Shown one piece after another: positions 5,147-6,836 of a stretch of DNA of 6,836 bases; positions within the stretch are counted from its first letter, which is position 1, and every line of letters begins with the position of its first letter. This DNA is from an uncultured Rhodovulum sp. GTDB lineage: Bacteria > Pseudomonadota > Alphaproteobacteria > Rhodobacterales > Rhodobacteraceae. The stretch lies in the NCBI GenBank assembly GCA_946221765.1, contig CAMIMK010000168.1:1-6836 (forward strand), given 5' to 3'. The translations under genes were made by a program, and so were the position numbers. The notes below the pieces were generated by a model. It was not told the DNA's origin and did no database searches. It was given only the letters and a program-made list of their open reading frames with translations.

Positions 5147-6836
5147 TCAGAACGTGAGGGTGGCGGTTTTCGGCGCCCCCCGCCCGACAAGGGCAGAGAG
5201 CTGGAAGATGCGGATGGTGAGGCTGTCGCCGAGGGCGAGCGGTGCGCCCCAATCTGCGGTCTGCTGGGCGGCGGTGTAGATGGCGCTGGCGTTGGAAGCG
5301 GTCAGCACCCGCTTCACGGCTGTGCCGTCGAGGATCTCGACCTCGTAGACTTCCAGTTCCTCGGCCAGCGGCACCTCCAGTCCGCCCCAGCTGTCGGCGG
5401 CGAGCGCGCGCGACCGGCGCGTCCAGCGGATCGTCAGATCGCCGGGCGTGCGCGGCCTGCGCCACGGCTGCTCGACATGGGCGACGGAGAACGGTCGCAG
5501 TCCGATGCCCTCGGGCATGAAGGCCTGCCCGACATAGGTCTCGTCGCTGACCGGACGGCTGGCCGGACCGATGCGCCAGTTCCAAGGGATGCCGAGATCG
5601 GCCTCGGCGATCGGCAGGGACGCCAGCGCGGTGTCCAGCACCACGACCCGCGCCCCCGCAGGCGCCGGATTACCCATCGAGCCCTCGGTGCCGCGCTGAC
5701 CGCGCAGGAGACGTGTCAGCCGATACCGACCCGGCGCCAGTAGCTCGGCCGCGCCCGCCTGCACGATCTCCCAGACGCCGGGCGCACTCTCGATGGCGAG
5801 CGCGTTGGCCCCACCGAACAGGGTCAGGTCGGTGACGCTCTCCAGCGTGCCGGTCAGCAGATCGACCACAAGAGTATTGCCAAGATCGAAGCGCGACGTG
5901 GGCCCCGCGTAGAGGTCCGAGACCAGCGCCCCGATCCGGGCGCGACTGCCGAACGTGGTCAACAGCTCGAAGCCATCTGTCGAGGGGCTGCGGAACACCG
6001 CCATCTCACCCGGCCACGGAACGGCGTGCGCGGCGACCAGCGGCCGATGCGCGGGCTGGTCCTCGGTCAGCTGCGGCAGGTCCATCAGCACCGCATCCGG
6101 CGCGCCGAACACCACGGCGCGCGTCAGCGACGCCGCGCGGGGATCGCCGGGCGGCAGGTCGTAGGTCGACCGATCCTGGCGCACCGCCTCGATCCCGCGC
6201 GCCTCGGCGTCGGCGATGGAGACGAGCCGCAGATCGACCAGCCGCCCGTCATGCGCGAGCCGGATTGGGTCGGCCGGATCGAGCGCGAGGCGCGAGGGCG
6301 GCAGACGGAACGCCGCCGTCTCGCGACCCACCCACGCCTCCATCAGCGCGCGGCGGCAGCGGCGTTCGGCCTCCTCGGGCGGCACCGCCATCGGGAAGGA
6401 CTCGGAGGCGATCCGGGTCGTGTCGACCGTGATCCGCCGCGCCTCGACGAGGGCGGCGTCATAGTCCTCGTCCGCCCGCGCGACCTGCCATTTCAGGGCC
6501 TGCGGCAGTTCCGTCTCCTGGCCGCGCGTCAGTTCGAGCACGTCGCCCTCGCGCGCTGCGACCAGATCGTCGGGCGCGAGGGTGGCGACGGAAGCCCAGC
6601 CGCGCATGACGAAGCGGATCACGCCCTCGGTCTCTACCGCGTCGAAGCCAAAGTGGCGCGACAGCGTGGTGATCGAGGCGCGCGGGCTTTCGAGCGCGGT
6701 GATGGCGTAGCCCTCGACCGCACCCCAGAGGCCGCTGACGTCGATCCGGTCCTCGGGCAGCCCCGCGCGCAGGCAGAGATGCCGCACGAGGGCCGCCAGC
6801 GACACCGCGCCGAGCCGTCCGGTCAGCCAGTGGCCG
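5147..6836 (-). CDS. GTA gp15-like host-specificity/baseplate protein, C-terminal part
   Basis: The frame is open from the right window edge to the TGA at 5147, so only the last 562 residues are visible. It begins inside the protein with GHWLTGRLG, and GTG 6805 is just an internal valine. The visible sequence matches my memory of the C-terminal half of Rcc01698 (GTA gp15, the baseplate 'megatron') and its prophage relatives, proteins of about 1300 residues with a TIM-barrel domain upstream (outside the window), a Phage-tail_3 region and a C-terminal domain. Marks include HFGFDAVETEGVIRF (counted from 6836, residues 61-75), a Gln/Glu-Asp-rich central part, RYRLTRLLRGQRGTE, and the ITIR-type beta strands before the LTF end. 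It would sit at the tail tip and contact the cell envelope. It is the most upstream gene seen in the late operon. Confidence 0.87.
   Translation of the reverse strand, partial: GHWLTGRLGAVSLAALVRHLCLRAGLPEDRIDVSGLWGAVEGYAITALESPRASITTLSRHFGFDAVETEGVIRFVMRGWASVATLAPDDLVAAREGDVLELTRGQETELPQALKWQVARADEDYDAALVEARRITVDTTRIASESFPMAVPPEEAERRCRRALMEAWVGRETAAFRLPPSRLALDPADPIRLAHDGRLVDLRLVSIADAEARGIEAVRQDRSTYDLPPGDPRAASLTRAVVFGAPDAVLMDLPQLTEDQPAHRPLVAAHAVPWPGEMAVFRSPSTDGFELLTTFGSRARIGALVSDLYAGPTSRFDLGNTLVVDLLTGTLESVTDLTLFGGANALAIESAPGVWEIVQAGAAELLAPGRYRLTRLLRGQRGTEGSMGNPAPAGARVVVLDTALASLPIAEADLGIPWNWRIGPASRPVSDETYVGQAFMPEGIGLRPFSVAHVEQPWRRPRTPGDLTIRWTRRSRALAADSWGGLEVPLAEELEVYEVEILDGTAVKRVLTASNASAIYTAAQQTADWGAPLALGDSLTIRIFQLSALVGRGAPKTATLTF

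Noticed and set aside
5137..5190. Longer start for the DUF2793 protein
   Set aside because: It would overlap the end of the tail gene; the DUF2793 domain starts right at the ATG at 5136, which has a ribosome site.
2885..5743. Several plus-strand open frames across the phage operon
   Set aside because: All are antisense to recognised phage genes and show the biased composition typical of shadow frames.
2510..6836. This being the host's own gene transfer agent cluster
   Set aside because: The gp15-like and DUF2793 proteins resemble GTA parts, but in R. capsulatus the fibre and lysis genes are separate from the main cluster; here they follow directly with spanins, as in a prophage. This cannot be settled without the upstream genes.
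1..6836. CRISPR arrays, tRNA or rRNA genes, insertion sequences
   Set aside because: No regularly spaced repeats, RNA gene signatures or transposase frames were seen.

Overview
The DNA is strongly GC-rich. Its tail protein, DUF2793 fibre protein and M15 lysis enzyme resemble those of Rhodobacterales prophages and gene transfer agents, so I infer an alphaproteobacterial chromosome, probably Rhodobacteraceae. No rRNA, tRNA, IS element or CRISPR array was seen. There is no gene-free stretch over 300 bases; the two longest are 1547-1738 and 3593-3752.

Left part (1-2488), metal and oxyanion resistance. A leftward operon encodes a rhodanese-ChrB_C fusion protein (1546-710) and, overlapping its stop codon by 4 bases, the N-terminal half of the chromate efflux carrier ChrA (713 to the left edge, incomplete). 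A 192-bp divergent control region (1547-1738) has a plausible sigma-70 promoter for chrBA. On the other side a rightward gene (1739-2488) encodes a NicO/RcnA-like nickel/cobalt-type efflux membrane protein.

Right part (2510-6836), end of a phage late operon, all on the minus strand. In transcription order it holds: the C-terminal part of a very large GTA-gp15-like host-specificity/baseplate protein (incomplete at the right edge); a DUF2793 tail-fibre protein that ends in a C1q/TNF-like jelly roll; a small single-TM protein (DUF6127-like, possible holin); a 160-bp spacer with three consecutive hairpins; an M15 metallopeptidase endolysin with a C-terminal membrane segment; and an overlapping i-spanin/o-spanin (Rz/Rz1) pair. 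This gives the usual order of adsorption genes, then peptidoglycan cleavage, then outer-membrane disruption.

The two modules converge with only 21 bp between stop codons (2489-2509), which places the prophage edge, or the edge of a resistance cargo, there. I see no wholly new system. The best second looks are the hairpin array before the lysis genes, the membrane-anchored M15 enzyme, the C1q-like fibre tip, and the junction between resistance genes and prophage.
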